In this document: positions 34,975 through 42,870 of the stretch, piece after piece | Layout of the letters: each line of letters starts with the position of its first letter | How positions within the stretch are numbered: position 1 is the stretch's first letter | Translations under genes and position numbers: made by a program | Assembly (NCBI RefSeq): GCF_020177055.1 | Contig: NZ_JAIQXT010000001.1 | Span: forward strand, 310,001 to 374,000 | Direction: 5' to 3' | From: Sphingomonas sp. R647 | Lineage (GTDB): Bacteria > Pseudomonadota > Alphaproteobacteria > Sphingomonadales > Sphingomonadaceae | Length of the DNA stretch: 64,000 nt | Notes under the pieces: model-generated | What the model was told of the DNA's origin: nothing | Seen by the model: only the letters and a program-made list of their open reading frames with translations | The model's database searches: none

Positions 34975-36588
34975 ATGCAGACCGTTGAGACGTTGAACGA
35001 AGGCCTCAAGCGCGCCTACACCCTGAAAATCACCGCCAAGGATATCGACAGCCGCGTCGATGCCGAAGTGAAGCGCGTGGCCCCGCAGATTCGCATGCCC
35101 GGCTTCCGCCCCGGCAAGGTGCCGACCAACCTGGTCCGCAAGATGCACGGTGAGGCGCTGACTCAGGACGCGCTGAACACGACGATCCAAGAAGGCGTGC
35201 AGAAGCTGATCGCCGACCACAAGCTGCGTCCCGCGATGCAGCCGTCGGTGAGCCTTGAGGGCGAATTCGCCCCGGGCAGCGACGCCGAGGTGAAGGTCGA
35301 GCTGGAAGTGCTGCCCGACGTTCCCACCCCGTCGATCGACGGCCTGAAGCTTGAGCGCCTGATCGTTCCGGTCAGCGACGAGGCAGTCGATGCGCAGATC
35401 ATGCAGATCGCCGGTCAGCAGAAGTCGTGGGAAGACGCCAAGGCCAGCTACAAGGCGAAGCAGGGCGACCAGGTCACGATGGATTTCGTCGGCAAGGTCG
35501 ACGGCGTCGCATTCGATGGCGGCACGGGCGAGGGCATGGCGATCGAGATCGGCTCTGGCCGTCTGATCCCGGGCTTCGAGGACCAGATCGTTGGCGTGAA
35601 GGCTGGCGATGAAAAGCAGATCGAAGTGAACTTCCCCGAGGATTATGGCGTCGACACGCTGGCCGGCAAGCCCGCGACGTTCGACCTCAAGATCACCGCG
35701 GTGAAGGTGTCGGGCGAAGTGAAGGTCGACGAAGACCTCGCCAAGAATCTGGGCCTTGAAAGCCTCGATCAGCTGCGCGGCATCCTGCGCGGTCAGATGG
35801 AGAATGAGACCGGCGGTCTCACGCGCACGTACATGAAGCGCAAGCTGCTCGATCAGCTCGCCGCTGGCCATGACTTCCCGGTCCCGCCGTCGATGGTCGA
35901 AGCCGAGTTCCAGCAGATCTGGGCGCAGCTTCAGCACGAAGCCGGCCATGAGGAAGATCCCGAGGCGGCTAAGGCCGATCTCGAAAAGGAAGTCGGCGAT
36001 TACCGCGCGATTGCCGAGCGCCGCGTGCGCCTTGGCCTGTTGCTCTCGGAAATCGGCCAGGCGAATGGCGTTGAAGTGACGCAGGCGGAAATGAACCGCC
36101 TGATCGCTCAGGCGGCACAGCAGTATCGCCCGGAAGACCAGCAGCGCTTCTTCCAGTACATCCAGCAGGAGCCGATGGCCGCCGCCCAGCTGCGCGCCCC
36201 GCTCTATGAGGACAAGGTCGTAGACTTCCTGTTCAGCACCGCCGAAATCAGCGAGCGCGAAGTGACCCGCGAAGAGCTGGAAGCCGCGATCGAGAGCGAG
36301 GAAGGCGCGGTGCCGCACGTCCATGGCCCGGACTGCAACCACGACCATGATCACGACCACAAGCCCGCAAAGAAGGCCAAGGCGAAGAAGGCCGACGAGC
36401 CCGCCGCTGAGCCTGCTGCCGAAGACGTGAAGCCGGCGAAGAAGGCGAAGGCCAAGGCCGAAGACGCCCCGGTCGAGGAAGCCGAAGCGCCTGCGAAGAA
36501 GGCACCCGCGAAGAAGGCTGCCAAGGCCGACGACGCTGAGGCCGAAGCGCCGAAGAAGAAGGCTCCCGCAAAGAAGAAGGCGGACTAA
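34975..36588 (+). CDS. tig: Trigger factor with His-rich and Lys/Ala-rich C-terminal extension
   Basis: Ribosome-bound chaperone and prolyl isomerase for nascent chains. Residues 1-about 110 form the ribosome-binding domain with the signature GFRPGKVP; the FKBP-type isomerase domain follows (DQVTMDFVGKVDG...FEDQIVGVKAGDEKQIEVNFPEDYG), then the helical chaperone arms to about 440. The protein is 537 residues, against about 430-450 for E. coli. The extra 90 residues contain HVHGPDCNHDHDHDHK (about 448-463), a likely metal-binding cluster, and a tail of KKAKAKK/AEA repeats, histone-H1-like. The ATG at 34975 starts the family N-terminus; the ORF start at 34876 lies inside the tRNA. It may form a unit with the downstream protease genes clpP and clpX. 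Confidence 0.95.
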   Translation: MQTVETLNEGLKRAYTLKITAKDIDSRVDAEVKRVAPQIRMPGFRPGKVPTNLVRKMHGEALTQDALNTTIQEGVQKLIADHKLRPAMQPSVSLEGEFAPGSDAEVKVELEVLPDVPTPSIDGLKLERLIVPVSDEAVDAQIMQIAGQQKSWEDAKASYKAKQGDQVTMDFVGKVDGVAFDGGTGEGMAIEIGSGRLIPGFEDQIVGVKAGDEKQIEVNFPEDYGVDTLAGKPATFDLKITAVKVSGEVKVDEDLAKNLGLESLDQLRGILRGQMENETGGLTRTYMKRKLLDQLAAGHDFPVPPSMVEAEFQQIWAQLQHEAGHEEDPEAAKADLEKEVGDYRAIAERRVRLGLLLSEIGQANGVEVTQAEMNRLIAQAAQQYRPEDQQRFFQYIQQEPMAAAQLRAPLYEDKVVDFLFSTAEISEREVTREELEAAIESEEGAVPHVHGPDCNHDHDHDHKPAKKAKAKKADEPAAEPAAEDVKPAKKAKAKAEDAPVEEAEAPAKKAPAKKAAKADDAEAEAPKKKAPAKKKAD

Positions 36589-36635
36589 ATCCGCTGAAGG
36601 CCATCGGGACCCCGGCCCGCCCTTATCGGGTTGTG

Positions 36636-36720
36636 CCGGGGTCCACGGTGCCGCACACTGAGCGCTAGAGGCTCTCGCGTTACGCTCAGCCTCCCGGTGG
36701 ACCCCGGAACAAGTCCGGGG
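36636..36720. repeat. REP-like extragenic palindromic element
   Basis: CCGGGGTCCAC (36636-36646) recurs inverted as GTGGACCCCGG (36697-36707), and the right side contains a second small palindrome, CCCCGG-AACAAG-TCCGGGG. The phrase GGACCCCGGAACAAGTCCGG is of a kind frequently scattered between alphaproteobacterial genes. It lies between tig and the glycosyltransferase gene. Confidence 0.6.
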
Positions 36721-36739
36721 TGACGTAGTGGGGAATGGC

Positions 36740-37669
36740 GTGACCGAGCCGCGCATCGCAGTAATCCTGCCCTGCTATAACGAGGAAGCCGCGATCGCGC
36801 AGACGGTCGCGGGTTTCCGCGCGGCGCTCCCCGACGCTGCGATCTACGTCTACGACAACAACAGCGCCGACCGGACGGTCGAAGTCGCGCGCGCTGCAGG
36901 GGCGATCGTCCGCACGGAGCGGATGCAGGGCAAGGGCAATGTCGTCCGCCGCATGTTCGCCGATGTGGATGCCGACATCTATGTGATGGCCGATGGCGAC
37001 GCGACCTATGACGCGACCGCCGCGCCGGCGATGATCGCGAAGATGCTGGGCGAGGGGCTCGACATGGTCGTTGGCACCCGCATCCACGAAGCCGCCGACG
37101 CCTATCGCCGCGGCCATGTGCTCGGCAATCGCGCGATGACCGGGCTGCTCGCGCGGCTGTTCGGGCGCAGCTTTACCGACATCTTCTCGGGCTATCGGGT
37201 GTTTTCGCGGCGGTTCGTGAAGAGCTTCCCGGTGCTGTCCGCCGGGTTCGAGATCGAGACCGAAATCAGCGTTCATGCGCTCGAACTCAAGATGCCGGTG
37301 GGGGAGGTGGAGACCCGCTATCTCGCGCGGCCCGAGGGCTCGGCGTCGAAGCTGTCCACCTATCGCGACGGCGCGCGGATCGCGCGGACGATTCTGACGC
37401 TGTACCGGATCGAAAAGCCGATCCTGTTCTTTGGCATCGTCGCGCTGGCGCTGTCGGCGCTGGCGGTGCTGCTCGCCGTGCCGCTGGTGATGACCTATAT
37501 GGAAACCGGGCTGGTCCCGCGCTTCCCGACCGCCATCCTTGCGACCGGCCTAGTGATTCTGGCGGCCCTCAGCAGCTTTGCCGGGTTGATCCTCGATACC
37601 GTGGTGCGTGGCCGGCGGGAAATGCGCCGGCTGGCCTATCTGGCGCAGCCATCCCCGGCGAACCTCTAG
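36740..37669 (+). CDS. Family 2 glycosyltransferase with C-terminal membrane helices
   Basis: A 309-residue inner-membrane glycosyltransferase of the GT2 dolichol/undecaprenyl-phosphate-sugar synthase type. The GT-A domain starts RIAVILPCYNEEAAIAQTV, has ADGDATYD (DxD-like, sugar-nucleotide metal site), and DIFSGYRVFSRRFVKSFP, a common motif of this branch. Two hydrophobic helices (about 233-255 and 265-290) anchor it. It probably transfers a sugar from a nucleotide to a polyprenyl phosphate; the sugar is not known. The GTG at 36740 is preferred since GGGGAA lies just upstream; another GTG at 36728 adds four residues. Confidence 0.85.
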   Translation: MTEPRIAVILPCYNEEAAIAQTVAGFRAALPDAAIYVYDNNSADRTVEVARAAGAIVRTERMQGKGNVVRRMFADVDADIYVMADGDATYDATAAPAMIAKMLGEGLDMVVGTRIHEAADAYRRGHVLGNRAMTGLLARLFGRSFTDIFSGYRVFSRRFVKSFPVLSAGFEIETEISVHALELKMPVGEVETRYLARPEGSASKLSTYRDGARIARTILTLYRIEKPILFFGIVALALSALAVLLAVPLVMTYMETGLVPRFPTAILATGLVILAALSSFAGLILDTVVRGRREMRRLAYLAQPSPANL

Positions 37670-37673
37670 AGCG

Positions 37674-38222
37674 TCAGGCTGCCAGCTTCTCGAGCGCGAT
37701 GCCCAGTTCGTCGATCAGGAATTCTTCGACCGCCGCCTCGATCATCGCGCGCGTTTCGCGATCGGGCGCTTCGACCCAGCCAGCGATCCGCAGCGCGCCG
37801 ACCACCGGAGCGACCTTCCAACGGACATCCCCCTCGGCGACGCTGATCTGACCATCTGTGAACTGGTGCGCGATGTCGAGCGCATGCAGCCGACGCGACA
37901 GCCGGGCAACCGCCTCGGCCGACTCGATGCCGTTCCATGCGGCAAAGGCAAAGTCGAAATGATCGCGCTCGGGCGCGGGCTCAGCCGCGCGCCGCGCTGC
38001 CTCAGGGGCTGCGACACGCTCGCGGGGCGCGCGGAGGAAGATGTGGGAGAACATCGTCAGGACGATGGCGGTAAACGGGAACAGCGCGATGGCAATGACC
38101 AGCGCGATCCCAAAGGTCGCATCGTTGAACCCACCCGCGCCGAACAGCGGCCCGAGCCCCACGGCAGCGAACGCCGCGTAGAGCAGGGCAAAAACGATCA
38201 TGGTGCGCATATCCTGGCGCAT
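37674..38222 (-). CDS. Conserved-looking inner membrane protein of unknown function
   Basis: I do not recognise the family. The 182-residue protein has two hydrophobic helices at the N-terminus (about 7-27 and 38-62), a charged linker, then a soluble C-terminal domain of about 90 residues (FDFAFAAWNGIESAEAVARLSRRLHALDIAHQFTDG...). The ATG at 38222 has AAAGGGG about 6 bases upstream. It is convergent with the glycosyltransferase gene (4 bases between stops) and divergent from clpP. The regular strand/helix pattern and clean ribosome site argue for a real gene. Confidence 0.65.
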   Translation of the reverse strand: MRQDMRTMIVFALLYAAFAAVGLGPLFGAGGFNDATFGIALVIAIALFPFTAIVLTMFSHIFLRAPRERVAAPEAARRAAEPAPERDHFDFAFAAWNGIESAEAVARLSRRLHALDIAHQFTDGQISVAEGDVRWKVAPVVGALRIAGWVEAPDRETRAMIEAAVEEFLIDELGIALEKLAA

Positions 38223-38389
38223 CGGCGCCCCTTTCGACTCCCGGTTCGGATCGACCGTGACAGAGAAGGGTTCAGAAATGGTTGCTGCGGCCGCACGCGC
38301 CCCCGTTCACCCTCTTCCCCCCTTGCGCCGCGCGATGCGAGCGCCGATGTAGTCGCTGGGCAAAAACAGATTTGACGAGAACATCCCAC

Positions 38390-39061
38390 ATGCACCCCCT
38401 TGCCGGTAACCTGACCCCCGACGGTTTTACGCGCGACCCCATCACCAATGCGCTGGTGCCGATTGTCATCGAACAGTCGAGCCGTGGCGAGCGCAGCTTC
38501 GACATCTTCTCGCGCCTGCTGCGCGAGCGGATCATCTTCATCACCGGCGGGGTTGAGGACCATATGGCCTCGCTGATCACCGCCCAGCTGCTCTTCCTCG
38601 AGTCCGAGAACCCGAAGAAGGACATTTGGATGTACATCAACTCGCCAGGTGGCGTGGTGACCGCCGGCATGGCGATCCACGATACCATGCAGTATATCCG
38701 TCCGCGCGTCGGCACGGTGTGCATCGGTCAGGCCGCGTCGATGGGCAGCTTCCTGCTCGCAGCGGGTGAACCGGGGCTGCGCGTGGCGCTGACCAATGCA
38801 CGCATCATGATCCATCAGCCCTCGGGCGGGGCGCAGGGCATGGCATCGGACATCCAGATCCAGGCCAAGGAAATCCAGCGCATCAAGGATCGGATGAACG
38901 GGCTGTACGTCAAGTACACCGGCCAGCCGCTGGAGCGGATCGAATCGGCGATGGATCGCGACACCTTCCTCGAGGCCGATGAGGCCAAGGCGTTCGGCCT
39001 GGTCGATGAAGTGTACGAAAAGCGCCCGCAACCGGCTGACACCGACGGCGCGGCGTCTTAA
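38390..39061 (+). CDS. clpP: ATP-dependent Clp protease proteolytic subunit
   Basis: Serine peptidase of the barrel-shaped ClpP tetradecamer. The 223-residue product has [16 protein letters not shown] [36 protein letters not shown], catalytic Ser117 in [11 protein letters not shown] and His142 in IMIHQPSGG, with [19 protein letters not shown] at the end. The ATG at 38390 is followed by the family's N-terminal HDPLxNLxP-like segment; the ORF start at 38282 is too far upstream. clpX follows after 109 bases, giving the usual clpP-clpX order downstream of tig. Confidence 0.96.
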   Translation: MHPLAGNLTPDGFTRDPITNALVPIVIEQSSRGERSFDIFSRLLRERIIFITGGVEDHMASLITAQLLFLESENPKKDIWMYINSPGGVVTAGMAIHDTMQYIRPRVGTVCIGQAASMGSFLLAAGEPGLRVALTNARIMIHQPSGGAQGMASDIQIQAKEIQRIKDRMNGLYVKYTGQPLERIESAMDRDTFLEADEAKAFGLVDEVYEKRPQPADTDGAAS

Positions 39062-39170
39062 TCTGACGCTCACCCTTGTCGGGGTAACAGGCGAAATTGG
39101 ATTGCCGGGAACTGTCCCGGGTGTAGGATGCCGGGCTGCGTAATCGGCCCGGCACGCAAAGGAAGACTGA

Positions 39171-40439
39171 ATGACGAAGCTAAGCGGCGGCGATTCGAAA
39201 AGCACGCTCTACTGCTCGTTCTGCGGCAAGTCGCAGCACGAAGTGCGCAAGCTGATCGCTGGCCCCACCGTGTTCATCTGCGACGAGTGCGTTGAGCTCT
39301 GCAACGATATCATTCGTGAAGAGACCAAGTCCGCACTGGTCAGCAAGAAGGACGGTGGCGTCCCGACCCCGCAGGAAATCTGCGACGTGCTGGACGATTA
39401 TGTCATCGGCCAGAAGCGGGCGAAGCGCGTCCTGTCGGTGGCGGTGCACAACCACTACAAGCGGCTCAACCACGGTGCCAAGGGTGCCGATGTCGAGCTG
39501 AGCAAGTCGAACATCCTGCTCGTCGGCCCGACCGGCTGCGGCAAGACGCTGCTTGCCCAGACGCTCGCACGCATCCTCGACGTGCCGTTCACGATGGCGG
39601 ATGCGACGACGCTGACCGAAGCCGGCTATGTCGGCGAGGATGTCGAGAACATCATCCTCAAGCTGCTCCAGGCATCCGACTATAATGTCGAGCGGGCGCA
39701 GCGCGGCATCGTCTATATCGACGAAATCGACAAGATCAGCCGCAAGGCCGAAAACCCGTCGATCACGCGCGACGTGTCGGGTGAGGGCGTTCAGCAGGCG
39801 CTGCTCAAGCTGATGGAAGGCACCACCGCGTCGGTCCCTCCGCAGGGCGGCCGCAAGCATCCGCAGCAGGAATTCCTTCAGGTCGACACGACCAACATCC
39901 TGTTCATTTGCGGCGGCGCGTTCAGCGGGCTTGAGAAGATCATCGGTGACCGCCTTCAGGGCAAGTCGATCGGCTTCGGCGCCTATGTCGCCGCGCCGGA
40001 GGAACGCCGCACCGGTGAGACGCTGCGCCAGACCGAGCCAGAGGATCTGCTCAAGTTCGGCCTGATCCCCGAATTCGTCGGCCGCCTTCCGGTGGTTGCG
40101 ACGCTCGAGGATCTGGACGTCGATGCGCTGATCAAGATCCTGACCGAGCCGAAGAACGCGTTGGTGAAACAGTATCAGAAGCTGTTCGAGATGGAGAATG
40201 TGAAGCTCTCCTTCACCGACGACGCGCTGGTTTCGGTCTCCAAAAAGGCGATCGAGCGCAAGACCGGCGCACGCGGCCTCCGCTCGATCCTTGAGGGCAT
40301 TTTACTCGACACGATGTTCGACCTGCCCGGCATGGACGGGGTCGACGAAGTGATGATCGACAAGGACGTGGTTGCCGGATCGAAGGATCCGGTGCGCGTC
40401 TATGCCGCTGAGAAGAAGAAGGCGGGCGGCGCCGCCTGA
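39171..40439 (+). CDS. clpX: Clp protease ATP-binding subunit ClpX
   Basis: AAA+ unfoldase that feeds proteins to ClpP. The N-terminal zinc-binding domain has CSFCGK and CDECVELC; the AAA+ module has Walker [31 protein letters not shown], Walker [11 protein letters not shown] and the [10 protein letters not shown] sensor-2 region. 422 residues is normal. AAGGAAGA precedes the ATG. A strong terminator follows, shared with the convergent gene. Confidence 0.97.
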   Translation: MTKLSGGDSKSTLYCSFCGKSQHEVRKLIAGPTVFICDECVELCNDIIREETKSALVSKKDGGVPTPQEICDVLDDYVIGQKRAKRVLSVAVHNHYKRLNHGAKGADVELSKSNILLVGPTGCGKTLLAQTLARILDVPFTMADATTLTEAGYVGEDVENIILKLLQASDYNVERAQRGIVYIDEIDKISRKAENPSITRDVSGEGVQQALLKLMEGTTASVPPQGGRKHPQQEFLQVDTTNILFICGGAFSGLEKIIGDRLQGKSIGFGAYVAAPEERRTGETLRQTEPEDLLKFGLIPEFVGRLPVVATLEDLDVDALIKILTEPKNALVKQYQKLFEMENVKLSFTDDALVSVSKKAIERKTGARGLRSILEGILLDTMFDLPGMDGVDEVMIDKDVVAGSKDPVRVYAAEKKKAGGAA

Positions 40440-40464
40440 TCGGCGTCCCTGCAAGCGAATGAAG

Positions 40465-40495
40465 CGGGCGCCGGGCAACCGGCGCCCGTTTTCGT
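40465..40495. terminator. Terminator after clpX
   Basis: A perfect 10-bp GC stem (40465-40474 with 40479-40488), a GCAA tetraloop, and a T-rich tail lie between the convergent stops of clpX and the exported protein gene. Confidence 0.85.
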
Positions 40496-41020
40496 TCAGC
40501 TGCTCTTGAGGACGAACACCGGGCCAAGGTCGATGGTGTGCGCGGCACCGCCCAGCGTCAGCGCGACATTGGCCGCCCCCGCCGGATAGTCGCCCGCGGC
40601 AACGCCTTCGATATGCACCAGCTTCCATTCGGCGGTGAGTTCCACCGACCCACTGACGATCGCGCCATAGGGCGCCGACGCCTGCTGGATCGTTCCGGCG
40701 ATCGTCGTCCGTCCCTCCACGCCGCCATCCGCAAGCCGCGCCCAGAATGCGAGGACAAGCCGGTCGCCCTTGGCGATTGCGCCCTTGATCGGCGACGAGG
40801 CGCCGATGTCCCATGCGTTGGTCGGCTTGGCCGGGATGGTCACCCGGATCGCGCCGCCACCCTGCACGGCCGCATCCTTGCGCCCCTTATGCGTCTGTCC
40901 CGGCCCGTACACGGTCCAGTTGGCGCTTGGCTGATTGAGCACCACAGGCTCCTTGGCGGATTGCCCCGCCATCACGGGCGTCGCTGCACTGAGCAGCAAT
41001 AGTGCGATCATGGTCCTCAT
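40496..41020 (-). CDS. Exported carbohydrate-binding-module-like protein
   Basis: A 174-residue protein with a signal peptide (MRTMIALLLLSAATPVMAG) and a beta-sandwich-like body: VVLNQPSANWTVYGPG, GGGAIRVTIPAKPTNAWDIGAS, KGDRLVLAFWARLAD, WKLVHIEGVA and ANVALTLGGAAHTIDLGPVFVL. The pattern of strands, the AFWAR segment and the closing DLGPVFV motif resemble family CBM4/9-type modules, which bind beta-glucans and xylans. The ATG at 41020 has GGGGGAG upstream. It diverges from a GH16 glucanase gene 85 bases away, so a shared promoter region and a joint task in polysaccharide use are likely. Confidence 0.72.
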   Translation of the reverse strand: MRTMIALLLLSAATPVMAGQSAKEPVVLNQPSANWTVYGPGQTHKGRKDAAVQGGGAIRVTIPAKPTNAWDIGASSPIKGAIAKGDRLVLAFWARLADGGVEGRTTIAGTIQQASAPYGAIVSGSVELTAEWKLVHIEGVAAGDYPAGAANVALTLGGAAHTIDLGPVFVLKSS

Positions 41021-41105
41021 CCGCTCCCCCTCTCGATCCTGAGATTGCATCATTCATCATTACATCTACAGGATCAATATAGAACCAATGACCGGGGAGC
41101 AGCTA

Positions 41106-41912
41106 ATGTCCTTTCATCCGTTCCGAACCGCATTTCTGATGGCCGCGCTGGTCGCGCTTTCGGGACAGGCCGAGCCTGACGCGCCCCGCTATCAGCTTGT
41201 CTGGGCCGACGAATTCGACCGCGACGGGTTGCCGGATGCGACAAAGTGGAGCTGGGACACTCACGCCAACAAGGCTGGCTGGTACAATAACGAACTGCAA
41301 TATTACGCTGCGGATCGGGCGGAGAATGCGCGGGTGGAGAATGGCCGCCTCATCATCACCGCGCGCCGCGAGTCTCTCACCGATCGCCCGGATCATGGCG
41401 GACAGCGCTACACATCCGCGCGCCTGATCACCAAGGGCAAGGCGGAATGGACCTATGGAATGATCGAGGTGCGCGCGAAGCTGCCATGCGGCAAGGGTAG
41501 CTGGCCCGCGATCTGGATGCTGGGCGCCACCGCCAACTGGCCGGATGGGGGTGAGATCGACATCATGGAGCATGTCGGCAAGTTGCCGGGCGACGTGTTC
41601 GGAACGATCCACACCCGTTCGACCGCCGGCACCTATGGCAATGGCGGCAAGATCCGGGTCGAGGACGCCTGCACCGCATTTCACGATTATCAGATCGTCT
41701 GGACGCCCGATGCGATCAGCTTCGCGGTCGATGGCAAAGCCTATCATCGCTACCGCAATACCGGGACCGGCGCTGCGCAATGGCCGTTCGATCAGCCGCA
41801 ATATCTGCTGCTCAACCTGGCGATTGGCGGAGCGATGGGTGGCGAGGTTGACGACGCGATCTTTCCGACCCGGTTCGAGATCGACCATGTCCGCGTCTAT
41901 CAGCGCAAATGA
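41106..41912 (+). CDS. Secreted family 16 glycoside hydrolase (beta-glucanase/laminarinase type)
   Basis: A 268-residue endo-acting beta-glucan hydrolase. A signal peptide covers about residues 1-22. The GH16 catalytic motif is GEIDIMEHVG, with nucleophile Glu150, Asp152 and acid/base Glu155; WADEFDRDGLPD, GWYNNELQYYA, GSWPAIWMLG and the closing FEIDHVRVYQ are the usual GH16 landmarks, closest to endo-1,3-beta-glucanases. The ATG at 41106 has GGGGAG about 6 bases upstream; the ATG at 41088 overlaps that site and is rejected. It is divergent from the CBM-like gene. Confidence 0.93.
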   Translation: MSFHPFRTAFLMAALVALSGQAEPDAPRYQLVWADEFDRDGLPDATKWSWDTHANKAGWYNNELQYYAADRAENARVENGRLIITARRESLTDRPDHGGQRYTSARLITKGKAEWTYGMIEVRAKLPCGKGSWPAIWMLGATANWPDGGEIDIMEHVGKLPGDVFGTIHTRSTAGTYGNGGKIRVEDACTAFHDYQIVWTPDAISFAVDGKAYHRYRNTGTGAAQWPFDQPQYLLLNLAIGGAMGGEVDDAIFPTRFEIDHVRVYQRK

Positions 41913-42015
41913 GCGAAACCCGCGTCATCCACAGCTTTAACCACATTCGTTTTCAACTGCTTAACCCGGCCTAACGCTTTCCTCTTGCTCCCGGGGCGGG
42001 TGTCAGGAGGAAATC

Positions 42016-42867
42016 TTGCGGTTTTACAATGCGACGCGGTTCCTGTTCCCCTCCAGCCTGCGGCTGCGGATGTTCACCATTTGCTTCATCGGGACGCACA
42101 TCCCGCTGCTGACCTTTGCCGGCTGGCAATTCACCAGCGGCAAGATCGACTGGCCCGACCTCGGCGTAGTGTTGGGCGCGACGTTGATCGGGACGATCTT
42201 CACCCTGATCGGGATCGACGGGCTGCTCGCCCCGGTGCGTACGGCGACGGATGCCGTGCAGTCGCTGGAACGCGAACAGGCCGAGGCGCTGGAAGCGGTC
42301 AGCGATGGCGACATGCTGACTGAACTCCTCGCCGGGGTGACCCGCGCGAGCGAGGCGACCAAGGTCCGGGTGGCTGCGCTCGACATCGCCGCGCATCGCG
42401 ATCCGTTGACCGGCCTGCTCAACCGACGCGGCTTTCTTGCGCGGGCAGAGGCGGCGGGCGAGGGCGCAATCGCGCTGCTCGACCTCGACAAGTTCAAATC
42501 GGTCAATGACCAGTTCGGCCATGATGCGGGTGACGCGATCCTTCAGGATTTCGCCGCCTATCTTGCTCGCGGCGTGCGCAAGGCGGATTGCGTCGGGCGC
42601 TGGGGTGGCGAGGAGTTCGCGGTGTTCTTCCCAGCCACCGAAGAGGGCGAGGCCGCGGCGATCCTTCAGCGCATCGCCCGCCGGCTCGGCAACGGGCTGA
42701 TCGAACGCCCCGATGGCGCGGCAGTAACTTGTTCGGGCGGCGTCGTCGCGATCGAGGGCGAACCGCTCCCGCTGGCGATGGCGCGCGCCGATGCGGCGCT
42801 TTACGCCGCGAAGCGCTCGGGCCGGAACCAGCTGCGCGTGGGCGACGCACATATGCTGGTCGAATAG
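42016..42867 (+). CDS. Membrane diguanylate cyclase (GGDEF domain)
   Basis: Makes cyclic di-GMP from two GTP. Two N-terminal membrane helices (about 18-37 and 47-68) are followed by a short coiled coil and a GGDEF domain from about 120: HRDPLTGLLNRRGF, LLDLDKFKSVNDQFGHDAGD, and the active-site motif GGEEF. RKAD lies five residues before GGEEF and matches the inhibitory I-site (RxxD), so product feedback is expected. The start is TTG at 42016, six bases after a perfect AGGAGG. Upstream TTAACCAC (41937) and TTAACCCG (41961) resemble CtrA-type half-sites. Confidence 0.92.
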   Translation: MRFYNATRFLFPSSLRLRMFTICFIGTHIPLLTFAGWQFTSGKIDWPDLGVVLGATLIGTIFTLIGIDGLLAPVRTATDAVQSLEREQAEALEAVSDGDMLTELLAGVTRASEATKVRVAALDIAAHRDPLTGLLNRRGFLARAEAAGEGAIALLDLDKFKSVNDQFGHDAGDAILQDFAAYLARGVRKADCVGRWGGEEFAVFFPATEEGEAAAILQRIARRLGNGLIERPDGAAVTCSGGVVAIEGEPLPLAMARADAALYAAKRSGRNQLRVGDAHMLVE

Positions 42868-42870
42868 CCC

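Noticed and set aside
34711..36756. 681-codon minus-strand ORF opposite tig
   Set aside because: It spans the tRNA-Leu gene and trigger factor in antisense and has no recognisable domain.
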